The notes: generated by a model not told the origin, from the letters alone. A stretch of 64,000 nt of DNA from Isoetes taiwanensis (GCA_021234155.1 JAJEKV010000006.1:9143003-9207002), one strand, 5' to 3'; numbered from the stretch's first letter, positions 11,851 to 24,877 are shown. Program-made: numbers and translations.

Positions 11851-13420
11851 TCTTTTTCTCTCTCGTCATGCCCCTTTGTTGTGATTGTTCCACCACTTGT
11901 TCCTTAATTCCCAAGTTCTTTGGTCTTGGAATATCCTCCACATTTTGGATCACCGATCTTCCCTCATTCTCCTCATTTTTATTATGAAATTGGACAATAG
12001 GTGTTCTAATAGCTTCTTGATTTTGATTTATTAGCCTGTTACGTCGTTGTGCGCATCTCATACGCAGGAATTTCGTCTTCCATTCAGCATTAGAATCCAC
12101 CGTTGGTTTCCTTCCTTTGTTTCATTCGCCGATTCTTCTTGATTCTAGTTTATGTGGACATTCAGCTTGAGTATGCAGCCCTTGAGTTTGACAAATGCCG
12201 CATATCGGCTGACACTCCATTAAGGGGCTCTTGGATTAGGGCATTCTGAAGCAATGTGCCCAAAGTTTTTGCAATGATAGCATTGTATTGGCTTCCTTTG
12301 TCGATATGACGGACGTGGTCCAATTGCTTGTTGTAGTGGCACTGCATACGTTGAGTGATACGGCTGGTTTTGCACAAGATGGGCACGTTTTGGGGTTGGA
12401 CTTGATATGAAGTACGTTGTGGTGGTAACCATTGCAAAGGTACTGCATCCCTTGTCCCTTTGGATTAAAACAGCAGTTATATGATTTCTTCTTCCACAAA
12501 TTTGGCATTTTGATTTGTCGCCTGTACTTCCACACTCGTGTGGGAGGTGTCATGGCCTCTTGCACTTTACGCACCATACATTGGCCCTTTCTTTTTGTTC
12601 ATAGACCTTTTTGTTGCTCCATCCACCTAGTTGAGTTGTAATTCGGATAGTTGCTTTGTCAACAACTCCACAATATCTTCCTTAACCTTTGCAATTTGGG
12701 TCTCCATATTGATGGGACTTGCGTTGTAGGCGCATTGGGCAAAGTTACCATTGGATTGGATGGTGACAGGGGCGCAATGGGAATTGCAGCCGATACTGCT
12801 AGATTCTTTGCATGTGCTGTTGAAGGCAAAAATAATCCACCTTTCCTAAAGGTTGGAATACTTAAAAGCATTGGCAGGGTTCCTTGTACTCTGAAACCCA
12901 ATGTGTCATATTGTGACCTTGTGGCATCATCCAAAGTAGCTGGTTGGCTTGCTTTTACAAATAGTTATAGTAGAGGGGGCAACCCCTCCACAAAGTATCT
13001 TACTTGTTCTTCTCTCTCATGCAGTAGCGGGTCTCATCTCGTAATATAACTTTGCAAAGTCTCACCTCGATAACACTTAATGTGCGTGAGTTCTGGAGAA
13101 TTCTCCCTTGAACCCAAGTCCTCTAAATTGGGTTAGAAAAGCCTTTTTAATGTATTCCAATTTGTAAAAGGTGTGATCTCTTTGAGATTGCCAAGCCACC
13201 GTACACATATTGTTGAAGAGTTCCTGAAATAATTTTAATCACAAAAGATCATTCTTCCCATTTGCGTGTTGGCAAAGGAGGAGCGATATAGATGCACATC
13301 GCATCATCTCCTAGATAAAACATTGATATTTCAAATCTCCCATCCTTGCAACTGTTCTTGGTGCTTGAATTGGGGTTATTGGGATAGATTTTGTTGATCT
13401 TGTTGAGTTCATGCCTCTCG
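11850..13420 (-). pseudogene. gypsy G gag with zinc knuckles
   Basis: Gag body on the minus strand, in pieces. Zinc knuckles are readable as QCYHCKNFGHIASECPNP (~12,230-12,285) and PICGICQTQGLHTQ...CPHKL (~12,160-12,225, other frame). The same two knuckles occur in the 27- and 28-kb copies, which ties these loci to one family. Several frame changes and stops interrupt it. Confidence 0.65.
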
Positions 13421-13423
13421 AAT

Positions 13424-13690
13424 CTAAAAGGGATGGCGCACTTGATACCCTAAAAAAATATGTATCTTCGTGGCATAATTATCTTTGTATTTGTTTAAAT
13501 CATAATTCATATTCTCATCTTTGCCTTCCACAGCCTTTTTTATCGCGGTTTTCCTTGATTCCGCCTCGCACATACATACATCGATGGAGGGAGTTGGCCT
13601 GGTTTTCGCTTTTATCGTGGGCTTGGCCCTCTTCTTTTTGATGTTGTCGGCTTTCTTGAACAAAGCTCCTTCACAAGTACCGTACTTGAT
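13424..13690 (-). pseudogene. gypsy G gag N-terminus, inverted copy
   Basis: ALFKKADNI...RPTPSIDVCMCEAESRK on the minus strand mirrors the 8.27-8.46 kb start. It begins just inside the primer site at 13,691-13,708. Confidence 0.6.
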
Positions 13691-13708
13691 TTCCCGGCCA
13701 ATGCACCA
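13691..13708 (-). other. primer-binding site (minus), tRNA-Asp-like
   Basis: The minus strand reads TGGTGCATTGGCCGGGAA, six nt inside the LTR end at 13,715. Together with 8,259-8,273 it shows that the two LTRs of this locus face each other. Confidence 0.6.
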
Positions 13709-14665
13709 TAATTATGTCGAGCCCTTGCTCGCATCCCAAGAAAAGTTGCGCTGTGAAGAAACACCAAGATAATCGAAAGAAAATCTTTATTGCATATGGT
13801 TCTCGTTGGAATAACCCCAACCGGTAAGGTCTTCCCCAAGGCGGTCAAGAATGCCTCTCGCGACATACTTAGTTGGCCTTCATATGTTACTTCCCAAATG
13901 CGGCTTTTATAACTTCCCCATGGTTGCAAGGTTCAAGAAATTAAAATTTAATGGTTAGCCCTTGTTTCCTCCTTCGGTTCCCAGATTTAATTGTACTTTC
14001 TTGAATTTCATTCTAATGGTTCAAACTCTATAATAGAAGGCCGGCCTTCTATGATCAAATCTTGTAGACACCACACAAATGGCTTTTCGATTCCCGCTTT
14101 TGGCCTCGCTCCAAATTCTTCTCCGTTTTTAAAATTTTGTTGTCGCTTAAATCTTCACTTTTCATGCCTTCTCGATCATCTACTTGGCCTAATACAGTGT
14201 TCGATTTCTCCCAAACAAAACCCCCTGACCTTTTTTTCAACAATTTTGCATGGACAAAATCGACGATTGGGCCAATTTTGGTCTGATCCTCCAAGCTCAC
14301 TTCGCTTGCTTGCCGCCTCGCCCTTTCTTGTAATTTTTAGTAAAACCTCGGTCGCTTTCTCAGAAGAATCGGGCCGATAATCTAAAGACCGTGGGTTCTG
14401 TGGAGGCCAAGGTGGTTCTCGATTTGCTCTAAATTCTTTTCCCTAGTTTACATTTAGGACAATCACCTTTTTCTATTAACAAGAATGAATAAGGATTAAT
14501 CTCCTTGAACAAACACAAATGATATTGTGCTTGTAATATCATCGATCCATGCCAAAGGACATGATGATGTGGAATGTGTCTATTCATGAAGAGATGCAAC
14601 TCATACCTCTTCATACACTATGTAAAGCCACAATCCAAAGTATTTGGATTATCTCAAATATATAC

Positions 14666-15413
14666 CGTTGAAAGTATAAGTTAACTAGATTTTTGAACTT
14701 GAGCAAACACTGCAAATTTATCACCAAGCACACTAGAGAAATTAAGTCAATTAATAACTTTAAATGATCTATGATCTATGCCACAAGTACTTGGTTGAAG
14801 TAAAGCACAAATTTCCTAAGGAAATCTATGAATGCAAGGGAGCCACAATATGGTCCCTAATCCCTTGCAATATATCAACAATTTCAACCTTAATACATAA
14901 TCATAGTCATTAATGCCCAGGTTTATCAGAGCTATGAGATTGCTTTAAACATCAGAGCAATCTCGTTTCTCGCTCCAAATACAAACCTTTGAACGCTAAT
15001 ACTTATTCAATGCATACGATTCAAGAGTGAGCTCACCGCTCAAAGAAAGAAATCATAATGATTTATGTCAGACTTCCTTCGGTTTAGTTAGGATAGAAGT
15101 TCTAAGTTTAGATTGCGGTGGCTCGAGATATCCCACAGCATTACTAGCCAAAATCCGACACTTATGAATTATCCCACATACGCGTACGATAATTTCGACT
15201 TTCTACGACCATTGAACCTTTAAACCCTTTTTAAAAACTCCTTTCAATCTTAAGTGCTTCTTGGTTTCATGTCACCATAAGATTCAACCTTATCATTCAA
15301 TGCTCTTTAAGCAAGTTATCCAACACCTCGACCTTAGGTTAACCATATGCATTTGACTTCCATCTCTAAGTTCAATCAGAAGCGTAAAGATTTACATGAC
15401 CATATTTCTAACA
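14666..15413 (-). repeat. copia 3' LTR
   Basis: 748 bp, ending AACA on the plus strand. The expected TG start on the plus strand is CG here, probably a point change. It is nearly collinear with 19,761-20,507 apart from clustered differences around 14,960-15,140. Confidence 0.92.
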
Positions 15414-15422
15414 TTCCCCTTC
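15414..15422 (-). other. copia polypurine tract
   Basis: The minus strand reads GAAGGGGAA immediately before the 3' LTR, as expected for the plus-strand DNA primer of LTR elements. Confidence 0.65.
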
Positions 15423-15647
15423 ATGTAATCTTTCCCCGTGATTATACTTGACAAAGATCTCTCGTAATTTTAAATCTTCCAAGTGGTAAAGCTTTTGTTA
15501 GAAGATCAGCCATTTGATTTCATCAGACCGACATATGCAAGGTGTAAATTTTCAACCATATCTCGTATAAAATGGACTTCCATTTCTATATGTTTGCATC
15601 TTTCATGCAATACAGATTTCTGACATGGCTATGCAGCTTTTGTGCTA

Positions 15648-16870
15648 TCACGTAAGATTATTGTAGGTTCTGCTTTGCTCTAGCCCTAGCTCAGCAAGTA
15701 GTCTTCTTTCCCATACCACTTCTTTAGTAAGCAAAGTTGCAAAGATTATACTCAGCCTTACGTGACTAGATAGGGCTATACTTCCTTGCTTTTTGCACTT
15801 CCAAGCTACAGGGGCACCTCCTAGCAAAACCACATAACCTGATGTTGATTTCCTTTGGTCTAGGTCACCTGCCCAATCAGAGTCACAATAGGCCTTTAAT
15901 TTAAGCTCATCCGAAGTTATACCTAATGCCAATATCTAAGGTACCCTTTAAATATCTCGTGATTCTTTTGGCAGCTGTCCAATGTTCTAAACCAGGGTTA
16001 TTGTTGTACCTGCTCAATAAGTTTACTCCAAAAGCTATATCTGGTCTTGTGCAATTTGCTACATAAGACAAACAGCCAATCAGTGACCTATAAGGAACAT
16101 TCTCCATTTGCTTTCTCTCTTTCTCTGAATTTGGAGACATATTAGCTGAGATCTTCTGCCCTGGTACTAAAGGAGTTTGTGCTATGTTGCAATCACTCAT
16201 ATTAAACTTCTTCAACATATTCAAAATATGAGTTTGTCGCTCAATGTCGCTAGCTTTATTTTCCCCGCCCCTCAGATACTTCAATTCCAAGAAACCTTTT
16301 AGTTCACCTAAATGGCATTTGGAAACGCTTATTGAGCAGATGTTTGCATTTAGCCAAGACATATTTGTCATTTGCAACCATGATGATATTGTCATCAACA
16401 TAGAGAGCTATAATGCACCACCGCTTCCCATCATTATATCCATATAAGTTTCCATCACATTTTAATTTTTCAAAGCCTTGTTCTAGAAGATAATTATCCA
16501 TACATTTGTACCACTCCCTTGGGTGCTTGTTTCAATCCATAAACCGCCTGCTCAATTTCCACACTTTCCCTTTTTCCTCCTCAAATCCTCGGAGCAGGTT
16601 TCAAATAGATTTCTTCTTCAAGTTTTGCATTAAGAAACGCCGTACTTACATCCATATGATGAATTTCCATGTCATATGAGTTTGCAATAGCTAATAGCAT
16701 TCTCAAACTATTAATTTTGACCAATGGCGAGAAAGTTTCATCGAAATCTAATCCTTTCTTCTCGAGTAAAACCTTGTGCCACAAGTCTTGCCTTTTAAAT
16801 TTCTTTTGATTTTCCATCAATACCTGGTTTTATTCTCAAGATCCATTTATTGCCAACAAATATTTTTGCC
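15648..16870 (-). pseudogene. Ty1/copia reverse transcriptase and RNase H
   Basis: RT blocks are readable as DFDETFSPLVKINSLRMLLA and MDVSTAFLNAKLEEEIYLKP (16,600-16,780). The catalytic box ALYVDDNIIMVAN follows near 16,385-16,415. Next come RPDIAFGVNLLSRY near 16,010-16,050 and RNase H blocks CDSDWAGDLDQRKSTSGYVV (15,820-15,890). The ADIYT and ENT-type ending is degraded. At least three frame changes divide it, so no enzyme is made. Confidence 0.88.
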
Positions 16871-17659
16871 TGGTGGCTTGTCAACCATCAGATAGGTCTC
16901 GTTTCTTTTGAAAGATTGCATCTCATTCTCCATAGCTTTCCTCCAATTTTCTCAATCACTACCTTTTAATAGCATCTTCAAAATTACTAGGTAGCTTATC
17001 GGGCCTAAGATAAGAATATCAAATATAGAATGGATTTCACCTTTTGTCCCTCGATGCCTTTTACTTCTCGCCTTCTCCTCCCATGCAACTCTAGTTGAAG
17101 TTTACTTTCATCCGCCAAGATTTGTGCTTCAGTCCTCCCGCTTTTCTTTTTGGTCTTGTCATGGGTACAAAGAGGCTCGTGTTCTCGCCATTGTCACAAA
17201 GAGGGTCAATGTGTTCAGTTCTCGCTTATCTCTTTCTTCAATGCGTGTTCAATCAGCAGTTCAAACTCCGACAAACTCTCAAAGATCTTGTGGTTCACTT
17301 GTACCTTCATCTCCATCTTCATTATCACCAAGAATTCCTCTTGTATCCTCAGATTCCAACCTCAACCCAAGCAAGATGCTCAACTGTTTTTTCACATTAG
17401 TAGCTTCCAAATTATCATCATCATTAATATTAGGAATTGCTCGATAGAATTTGCTTTCATTGAACACTACATCTCTCGCTAATCAGAATTTTTCTATGAG
17501 CAGATCATATAATCTGTAAGCTTTTGAATGCAAATCATAGCCCACCATATATGCAATACATGCTCGATCATCAAGTTTTTTCTAGTTTCTTCAGGGTATG
17601 AACAAAACCTAAACAACCAAATGATCTTAAATGTTCATAAGCGAATTTTACCCGATCAC

Positions 17660-18500
17660 ATCATTTCGTGAACTGCACCTTTTGTACTTGCGTAGAGGGC
17701 AATATGTTTTGAATAAGCACGCTTTTCAAAGCTTCACTCCATAAGAAATTTGGTAAGCCGTAGTATTTTAACATTGAACTAACAAAGATTGAGCAAAGTC
17801 CTATTTTTCTTTCAAATACTCCATTTTGTTGTGGAGAATATCCGCAAGTCAATCGGTTTTTAATACCACCTGTTAGCACAATACCACTTAAATTCCTTTG
17901 ATAAATATTCTCCCCCAGATGATCTTATACATTTAACTTTTCTTTCAGTTTCTAACTCTACTTCAGCTATAAATAATTTCAAGGCTTCAAAAGCTTGACT
18001 TTTTTTCTTCAGCAGATAACATCTTGTCCTTCTGCTGAAATCATCAATGAAGGTCATAAAATACCTATGTCCTTCTATTCCCGTGACATTGATAGGTCCA
18101 CATAGGTTCAGGTGTAAAGATCTAAAAATTTTTTTAGCCCTTTTACCATTTGCTTTAAATGCAAGTCTTGATTGCTTACCAAGTTGGCGTAACAAAGACA
18201 TAGCAATTTTCCATCATCCTTTTGTCGTTATAAACTTGTTTTTGATAAGCAAATCAATGTTGGCATAGTGAGTATGGCCTAATCTATTGTGCCAAGTTGT
18301 CTTTGATGGACATTCAACAAGATTGATAGACAAGATATGATCTTTGTCAAAGCCAAACAAATTTCCTACTCTCCTTCCAATAAACTTCAAAATGTTATGA
18401 AGATATATTTTGCATTCAAGCTTTTCAAAACAACTTTGTACCCAAGATCCACAAGTTGGCAAACCGAGATTAAATTTCTCACAAGATTTGGAACACACAA
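17660..18500 (-). pseudogene. Ty1/copia GAG-pre-integrase and integrase
   Basis: TTWHNRLGHTHYANIDLLIK (18,250-18,315) is the pre-integrase zinc-site block. The integrase core shows HLNLCGPI...YFMTFIDDFSR (18,030-18,120) and CIRSSGGEYLSKEF (17,890-17,930). SPQQNGVFERK (17,815-17,850) then carries the third acidic residue of the DDE triad. Frame breaks occur between these blocks. Confidence 0.87.
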
Positions 18501-18700
18501 AACTTCTTTAAGTATCACACTTTTTCCATTTAAATCAAACAACTCCAAAATCCCGAAGTCTCTAATTTTCTCAGACCCCACCATCTCCAAGTTGAACTTG
18601 ACCATTCTCTTTCTTACATTCTTTTAATATCTTCACATCATGTACTACCGATCTTTCTCGCTCCCGAATCTATAATGAGAAACTTGTTATCATTTTTATT
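18380..18700 (-). pseudogene. Ty1/copia protease region
   Basis: FLIIDSGA near 18,670-18,690 is the retropepsin active site. It is followed by VLCVPNLVRNLISVCQL and DLGYKV, typical of the copia protease C-terminal region. A frame change separates the active site from the rest. Confidence 0.75.
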
Positions 18701-18740
18701 AAACTCTTGAGAAACATTAAGTGCATGTATTACCTCAATG

Positions 18741-19730
18741 TCATCGATTTTCTTCATTTGTCTCTTCCATGATGTTCACACTAGTGTTTCTTCTAAATCT
18801 CCCCTTCCCTTTTTGAGTCCATTTGAGTTCCCACTCGACCTCTCCCTTTTCCCCCAATACCCTTTGGGACTTGGACAATTTGCGATATGTGACCTTTACC
18901 ATCACAATTAAAACATTTAAATTGCTTACCTTCACTTGGACATTCATTTTAAGGTGTCCATATTGATTGCAAGTGTAGCAGGCCCCCCAATCTATCTTTT
19001 GCAAAGCCGAACCGCCTCCTTTTTCTCGCTTCCTTGCAAACAAAGACCCTCCTGAGATTGATCATCATCTTGAATACCTCGACCGCTCAAATTCAAAGAT
19101 TTAATGATCCTCAAGGCATGCTCCTTTGAAGTGGCTATATTTCTCACTAATGTTGCAAGTCGAGTGTTGTGAGAGACAGCCCTAGACAAGCTTATTTGGT
19201 ATTGCTCACTTAAAACATTTCCAGCCCTTCAAGATCTCGCCACAATAGAATCAAATTTCTCCAAAAATCTCATAGATCATCCTTATCAAATAATTTTAGT
19301 TTCCTTAGTTGCTTTTCCAACAAATCTATTTGGGATGAACTCTTTACCTCATATTGACTTATATAATCCGCCACATTTCATGTGGCTTTAGTCCTCTTAA
19401 TCTCAACTTAAGAGCAGCTCCTACCTTACCTAATTATCTCACGAGCTTCCATAATTTTAGTGTCATCTCACACAAAGAACAACAGAGTTGAAGATGCTCT
19501 AGGACCTTTGGAGTTCCACTCCTCCCCGGATTATTTGAGCTGGTACTGGACTTGCGTAACCCGCGTAATCCAGCGCATCTAGTCACTCTAACTTGACCGC
19601 CATCTACAAGATGCCACAAATGTTCAAATTCCAAAACAGATTTAATAGATTCCTTCCAGACTTGGAATCCAGTGTCTCCCTTTAAGACTTCAATTTGATT
19701 TAACAAACTTACTGCAAATCTAGTAGACAT
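18741..19730 (-). pseudogene. Ty1/copia gag
   Basis: It starts at 19,730 with MSTRFAVSLLNQIEVLKGD, close to the 5' LTR. It continues with the FQVWKESIKSVLEFEHLWHL block and ends with zinc-knuckle remnants (CYTCNQYGHLK, 18,950-18,985). Stops interrupt the middle. Confidence 0.8.
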
Positions 19731-19747
19731 TGTTCCTTAAGCCAACT

Positions 19748-19759
19748 TGGCTCATACCA
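19748..19759 (-). other. copia primer-binding site, initiator-Met type
   Basis: The minus strand reads TGGTATGAGCC adjacent to the 5' LTR. It differs by a small deletion from TGGTATCAGAGC, the usual plant copia site. Confidence 0.75.
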
Positions 19760-19760
19760 A

Positions 19761-20507
19761 TGTTGAAAGTATAAGTTAACTAGATTTTGAACTTGAGCAA
19801 ACACCGCAAATTTATCACCAAGCACACTAGAGAAATTAAGTCAATTAATAACTTTAAATGATCTATGATCTATGCCACAAGTACTTGGTTGAAGTAAAGC
19901 ACAAATTTCCTAAGGAAATCTATGAATGCAAGGGAGCCACAATATGGTCCCTAATCCCTTGCAATATATCAACAATTTCAACCTTAATACATAATCATAG
20001 TCATTAATGCTCCGTGTTTATCAGAGCTATGAGATTGCTTTTAAACACTGAGCAATCTCGCTTTTTCTCCAAATACAAACCTTTGAACGCGAATACTTAT
20101 TCAATGCATAATGATCTGCAAAGGAGCTCACCGCTCAGCAAAGAAATCATAATGATTTATGTTGTAATTCCGCCGGTTTAGTTAGGATAGAAGTTCTAAG
20201 TTTAGATTAAGCATGGCTCTCGAGATATCCCACGTGCATTACTAGCCAAAATCCGGACACTTATGAATTATCCCACATAATGCACATTTCGACTTTACGA
20301 CCATTGAACCTTTAAACCCTTTTAAAAACTCCCTTTCAATCTTAAGTGCTTCTTGGTTTCATGTCACCATAAGATTCAACCTTATCATTCAATGCTCTTT
20401 AAGCAAGTTATCCAACACCTCCGACCTTAGGTTAACCATATGCATTTGACTTCCATCTCTAAGTTCAACTCGTAAGCGTAAAGATTTACATGACCATATT
20501 TCTAACA
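19761..20507 (-). repeat. copia 5' LTR
   Basis: 747 bp, TGTTGAAAG...TTCTAACA on the plus strand. It is flanked outward by the TATAC target copy. Confidence 0.93.
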
Positions 20508-20542
20508 TATACAATTTTCCCGCATAATTCTATTTCATAACA

Positions 20543-20556
20543 TGGTATCGTGAGCC
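20543..20556 (+). other. element B primer-binding site, left arm
   Basis: TGGTATCGTGAGCC directly after the LTR end CATAACA. Its mirror is at 24,878-24,889. Confidence 0.65.
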
Positions 20557-21597
20557 TCAAAAGGCTAAAGAAATCGAGGGCTGCCTTGTAGAGCAGTCCA
20601 AGCACCCAAAAAAGTCATCAAGCAATCCAAGCAATGGAAGCAAATGATCCCGACACAACAATGCGAAGAAATTAAGGTTTATTCAAATCTTAAATTGTTT
20701 TTCTCTAAATCTATCTTAAGCAAGCACATATAGAGCAAAGGTAATCATGTCGCCATCATATTGCTCATCAAGCAAATTTATAAAGGCTTCAGACAAGAAT
20801 TCGGAATTGGCATTCCCCAGCCAAATTCATCACGAGGTCCCAAAGAAAAGGCTGAGTAGACCGTAAAGTTATGCTGAAGTAATCAAACGATGCTCGCTAG
20901 CTTATTCCAAAGAACAAGACACCGAGGATCATGCATAAAATTGCATGAAAATCTCCAAGCGAGATAACCCTCGCTAAGCATTATGCCGCCAGAGAATAAT
21001 TGCGTATGAAATTGAACAAGATCCATGAAGTAACACCTCACCCAAATTTCGTGGAGTAATCAAGCCCCATACTAACACATGGAGGCAAATCCAAAATTGT
21101 GGACTAATTAGGTGAAGTGCAAAATTTCAACTGGCCTTTTATGCACAAAGAAACTCAACAAAGGTGAAAGTTTAGATCTACCTAACTCGAGGAATCAAAT
21201 TTAATCCTTGTTGTTATATGACTAAGAACCGGCAAAATCAAGGAAGCAAAATCTTTTCTGTCTTCTTTGTATCCACCGATCCAAGAACAGTCACGCACCC
21301 AAGCAGACGCCAAAAGAAAAAAATTTTGTGGCAAAAACGTGCCACGTGGCCAGCAACCAAAAGTTGCGCCCTAACAGACGCATCGGTTCCGACCCTCTAA
21401 GTACTGCTCCAAACACGCATTCTCTCGCCCCACAAAATCACTACAATCTTCTTTGTTTTCAAAATTGTTCTTGACGAGCCCCGATTCGATTCAAAATCCT
21501 CAAGATTCAAAATCTTAAAGAAGACAATTATTCTGATTTTGGAACATATTACAAGCCGTATAATCATTAAAAGCTTTCTTTTTGGTCTTTGATTACA

Positions 21598-22231
21598 ATG
21601 GACAAAGGCAAAAGACCTCTTGAAAGTTGATTCAACCAATCTTCCCCAGACTCTCAAGGATGTTCAAAAGTACTCACCTCCTTCAAAAGCGAAGGTGAAG
21701 TATTGAGGAGAATTTATTTACCCTAATGCGAGAACTCTTTAAAACTTTTGGTAAAGAGTTAAAATCATGGATTATTGAATTAAATTCACATAATCCAAAT
21801 CGGACTTAAACTCATCTTTGTTGCTCTAAGCATCAACAAGAGCTTCAGCAACCGGTGTACATCTTACACCATCCAGGGGGAGAGACCAAGGAACCCTGTT
21901 CCTTGAATGGCCCCCAGATTAATGAGAGTCCCATTGAGATCACTTCAGATGACGACACTCCAATTCCCAACGGAAATAATGAGAGTGCTGCATCTCCAAT
22001 TTCCATTATAGAAATTTCAAATGATTCATCCATTCTGGTAGACGAGTCTTATGATGGTGATATTTCTGACCTTGATAGATCTCCATATCATTATGAGTAG
22101 CCTACAGGTTACTCAAGCATAAGTACTCACATTCTGATGAAGATTTGGCAACTGATGACGAATACCGCCAAGTCTTAGAAGCAGCCACATCAGGCGCTCA
22201 AGAGTATCCGGAGTCATCAAAATCCAGCTAA
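21598..22231 (+). pseudogene. element B acidic ORF, left arm copy
   Basis: It starts MDKGKRP and runs through several frame breaks. Readable parts are a block with ESPIEITSDDDTPIP, then ISNDSSILVDESYDGDISDL (21,855-22,095). The end is DEDLATDDEYRQVLEAATSG, with a stop at 22,231. It is rich in Ser, Asp and Glu. The same product, differently broken, is encoded in the opposite arm. I do not recognise it. Its position after the primer site suggests a structural or accessory protein of the element. Confidence 0.5.
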
Positions 22232-22429
22232 GTTGTTCAATTCTGCAAAAGTAATAAAGCCATCCATAATAATTTGGATGCATAAACCCACTCATTAGTG
22301 GTCATCTATAAGATGTTAAAGCCACATCTGTGTGGTACTCCATAGAGCACTAACTCTTCTAGGTCCTTGAAGATGAAGACGTTCACTCAAGGCCCAGTAC
22401 TCTCAACCTAGATCTTGTTGGAAGTTCCC

Positions 22430-22900
22430 AAGATCAAAAGGGGGAGAAGTTAGGGAAAGCCATAAGTACATGGCATACCCATTTTATGTGAGAAGAGTAG
22501 TTGGAGTTATTTTGGAAGTTTGACCTTGTAAACTTCCAAAGACTTGGATAAGTTCAAGTATTGCGACTTAGAAAGTTAAGGGTAAACCACAACCCTAGGT
22601 GGCATCTAACTTGGGAATAAGCCCACACTTGTTGGCACCCATATTGGTGAAGACCACATTACCACCATAACGTGGTCTTCACCAATATGGGTGCCACCAA
22701 GTGTGGGCTTATTCCCAAAATACAAGTTAGATGCCACTAGGGTTGTGGACTTACCCTTAACTTTGTAAGCTGCAATACTTGAACTTATCCAAGTCTTTGG
22801 AAGTTTACAAGGTCAAACTTCCAGAATAACTCCAACTACTCTTCTCATATACAATGGGTGAGCCATGTACTTATGGCTTTCCCTAACTTCTCCCCCTTTT
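22430..22900. repeat. near-perfect palindrome centre of element B
   Basis: GAAGACCAC (22,650-22,657) and GTGGTCTTC (22,672-22,680) are separated by only 14 nt. The match runs outward for more than 200 bp on each side with few differences, then continues to the LTRs. Confidence 0.9.
22436..22449 (+). other. polypurine tract-like sequence, left arm of B
   Basis: AAAAGGGGGAGAAG follows the acidic ORF by about 200 bp; the mirror copy is at 22,889-22,900. In an ordinary LTR element this would precede a 3' LTR, but here the arm continues to the palindrome centre. Confidence 0.4.
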
Positions 22901-23105
22901 GATCTTGGGAACTTCCAACAAGATCTAGGTTGAGAGTTTTGAGCCTTGAGTGAACATTTTCATCTTCAAGGATCTAGAAGAGTTAGTGCCCTATGGAGTA
23001 CCACACAAATGTGGCTTTAACATCTTATAGATGACCACTAATACGTTGGTTTATGCATCCAAATTATTATGGATGGCTTTATTACTTTTTGCAGAATTGA
23101 ACAAC

Positions 23106-23736
23106 TTAGCTGGAGTTTGATGACTCTGGATACTCTTGAGCGCCTGATGTGGCTGCTTCTAAAAGTTGGCGGTATTCGTCATCAGTTGCCAAATCTTCAT
23201 CAGAATTGTGAGTACTTATGCTTGAGTAACCTGTAGGTGCTCATAATGATATGGAGATCTATCAAGATCAGAAATATCACCGTCATAAGACTCGTTTGCC
23301 AGAATGGATGAATCACTTGAAATTTCTATAATGGAAATTGGAGATGCAGCACTCTCATTATTTCCGTTGGAATTGGAGTGTCGTCATCTGAAGTGATCTC
23401 AATGGGACTCTCATTAATCCGGGGACCATTCAAGGAATAGGGTTCCTTGGTCTCTCCCCCTGGATGGTGTAAGATGTACACCGGCTGCTGAAGCTCTTGT
23501 TAATGCTTAGAGCAACAGTATGAGTTTAAGTCCAAATTAGGATTATGTGAATTTAATTCACAATCCATGATTTTAACTCTTTTACTAGAAGTTTTAAAGA
23601 GTTCTGGCATTAGGGTAAATATATTCTCTGAATACTTCACCTTTCGTTTTGGAGGAGGTGAGTACTTTGAACATCCTTGAGAGTTCGAAGATTGGTTGGA
23701 ATCAATTTCTTCAGCAGGTCTTTTGCCTTTGTCCAT
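23106..23736 (-). pseudogene. element B acidic ORF, right arm copy
   Basis: The minus strand starts MDKGKRPAEEIDSNQSSNSQ at 23,736 and is open to a stop at 23,500 after NSYCCSKH. Then YILHHPGGETKEPYSLNG and ESPIEITSDDDTPIP follow in frame-shifted form, with the stop equivalent to 22,231 at 23,106. This copy preserves the N-terminal half better than the left arm does. Confidence 0.5.
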
Positions 23737-24877
23737 TGTGATCAGCACCAAAGAAAACTTTTGGATAATTATCTTGCTGACACCTTGCTCCAAATCAGAA
23801 TGATTGTCTTCTATAAAGATTTGAATCTTGAGGAGGTGATCAGGCTCATCAAGAACAATTTGGAAAACAGAGAAGATTGTATCGATTTTGTGGAGCAGTG
23901 AAGATGAAATTCATGTTTGGAGCAGGACTTGGGGCCGGAAACAATGCGTCTGTTAGGGCGCAACTTTTGTTTTCTGGCTACGTGGCAAGTTTTTGCCACA
24001 AGAAATTTCCTTCGGCGGCGTCGGGGGGTTGCCGCGACTTGTTGCTGGTCCGAAAGCAAAAATCCATATCTTCGACATAGCCGTAATCGGGCCGATTGGC
24101 GATGGCGGGCAGTACGGATCCGCATTTCATTGCTTGTTTAAAAATTTTTGTTTGCATGGCCTGGCTGCTTCGCTTGATGCAAATAAATCAGGATGGTTTT
24201 ACGTCCTTATGTTGTCGTTATTCAATAGGAGTGGCAAAACTTATTGTCCTCCAGAGATAGGTAGATTCAAACTTGCATCTTTGTTAAATTTTTTTGTGCA
24301 TAAGACAGTTGAATCGCTGATTACACCTAATCAGTCCAAAATTTGGATTTGCCTCCATGTATTAGTATGGGGGCTTGATTATTCCTGAAATTTGGCTGAG
24401 GTGTTGCTTCATGGATCTTGTTCAATTTTCTTCTTCGCAATTTTCGCTATGCATAATGCTTCGTAGGATTATCTCGCTTTTGAGATTTTCATGCAATTTT
24501 ATGCATGATCTTGATGTCTTGTTCATCGGATGATGGGCTGAGCATCATTTGATTGCTTCAAAGCATCATTTACTTCGGTCTACAGACCCTCTTTGTTGGG
24601 ACCTCGTGATGAATTTGGCGGGGGGATGCCAATTCAATAATCTGTCATGAAAGCCCTTTTAATTTGCTTCGATCGCAATATTATAGCAAAGATGATCTTG
24701 TCGCTCTATTTGTGCTTGCTTAAGTTAGACTTAGAGAAAAAATTTAAGATTGGAATAAACCTTAATTTCTTCCGCATTCTTGTGTCCGGATCATTCGCCC
24801 CATTGCTTGGATTGCTTGATGACTTTTGCTTGGGTTGCTCTACAAGGCAGCCCTCGATTTCTTTAGCCTTTTAACAA

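Larger units (their letters stand above)
14661..20512 (-). mobile_element. Ty1/copia element with TATAC target duplication
   Basis: TATAC occurs at 14,661-14,665 and 20,508-20,512, directly outside two direct ~748-bp LTRs. Coding order gag, protease, integrase, RT, RNase H runs on the minus strand, the Ty1/copia order. The inverted arm of element B has an uninterrupted GTATA at 24,919-24,923, the empty site. All coding parts carry frameshifts or stops. Confidence 0.93.
14486..20542 (+). mobile_element. left LTR of element B, interrupted
   Basis: LTR halves 14,486-14,665 and 20,513-20,542 flank the copia element. Joined, they match the reverse complement of 24,890-25,087, including GATGCAACTCATACCTCTTC and the CATAACA end. 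Confidence 0.75.
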
